The position numbers were made by a program, and so were the translations under genes. Positions 5,843-5,922 of a stretch of 5,922 nucleotides of DNA are shown here, piece by piece (within the stretch, counting starts at the first letter, position 1; each line of letters starts with the position of its first letter). The notes under the pieces are model-generated. The model saw nothing but the letters and a program-made list of their open reading frames with translations. It had not been told where the DNA came from and did not search any database. The DNA comes from DASYUM01 sp036001225. Lineage in GTDB: Bacteria > Methylomirabilota > Methylomirabilia > Rokubacteriales > DASRDR01. Where the stretch lies: assembly GCA_036001225.1 (NCBI GenBank), contig DASYUM010000214.1, positions 1-5,922 of the forward strand. The letters are read 5' to 3'.

Positions 5843-5922
5843 ACGTCTGGTACAGGCATGGCGGGAATGATCACTGTGGTGGGGGGGTGTGGGGCCGGGG
5901 AGTCCGAGGGGGCGTCAGCCCC
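5839..5922 (+). other. Possible start of a further reading frame, runs into repeat
   Basis: An ATG overlaps the pgl stop as ATGA, with AAGGA (5829-5833) 5 nt upstream, which looks like a coupled start. The frame opens MNVWYRHGGNDHCGGG and stays open to the window end. From about codon 10 it consists of the intergenic repeat, whose composition explains the openness. I see no family resemblance. It could be a gene start interrupted by the repeat or chance; chance is more likely. Confidence 0.15.
5867..5922 (+). repeat. Modular intergenic repeat, copy C (cut by the window end)
   Basis: Bases 5867-5922 match 92-147 at 54 of 56 positions, including an exact 47-base identity (5876-5922 with 101-147). 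The only differences are two adjacent bases at 5874-5875. Homology begins sharply at ATGATCA: the AACGAG-box leader of copies A and B is absent. The left arm of the 10-bp hairpin (5904-5913), its GTCA loop and the first five bases of the right arm are present before the window stops. The copy has the same orientation as copy A and lies just behind pgl. Confidence 0.85.

Noticed and set aside
5858..5922. A second start codon after pgl (frame opening MAGMITVVGG)
   Set aside because: It lacks a clear ribosome binding site and is almost entirely the intergenic repeat. The same frame in copy A leads to a short nonsense peptide.

Overview
The window is very GC-rich (roughly 70% by eye), with C or G at most third codon positions. 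It carries a compact one-direction operon of central carbon metabolism, tkt - pgi - gnd - pgl, with almost no space between genes. The isomerase resembles the isomerase half of bifunctional transaldolase/glucose-6-phosphate isomerase proteins, and the dehydrogenase is the short form. With the high GC, these traits fit an uncultured soil or sediment bacterium, for example Rokubacteria/Methylomirabilota (NC10) or a related high-GC lineage. That placement is an inference from style, not a proof.

Layout. Bases 3-56 are the last 17 codons of an unidentified upstream gene. Bases 57-301 are non-coding and hold two tandem, diverged copies of a modular repeat. Its parts are a leader with paired AACGAG boxes, a poly-G run, an optional perfect 10-bp hairpin, a 16-bp perfect palindrome and a short tail that leads into the tkt ribosome binding site. 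Transketolase (302-2383), glucose-6-phosphate isomerase (2388-4076), short-form 6-phosphogluconate dehydrogenase (4107-5090) and 6-phosphogluconolactonase (5087-5842) follow on the plus strand, with gaps of 4 and 30 nt and then a 4-nt overlap. After pgl, the G-run/hairpin part of the same repeat returns (5867-5922) and is cut by the window end. It is 54/56 identical to bases 92-147 and lies in the same orientation.

How the genes work together. Pgl opens 6-phosphogluconolactone to 6-phosphogluconate, and Gnd decarboxylates this to ribulose 5-phosphate. Transketolase shuffles C2 units between pentose and other sugar phosphates, and Pgi returns fructose 6-phosphate to glucose 6-phosphate. Together they allow a cyclic pentose phosphate pathway, or supply pentoses and reducing power. 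Glucose-6-phosphate dehydrogenase (zwf) and transaldolase (tal) are not in the window and must lie elsewhere or be replaced.

The enzymes are ordinary. The part most worth a second look is the structured repeat that brackets the operon. I see no CRISPR array, transposase, tRNA or rRNA, and no clear evidence of a wholly new system.
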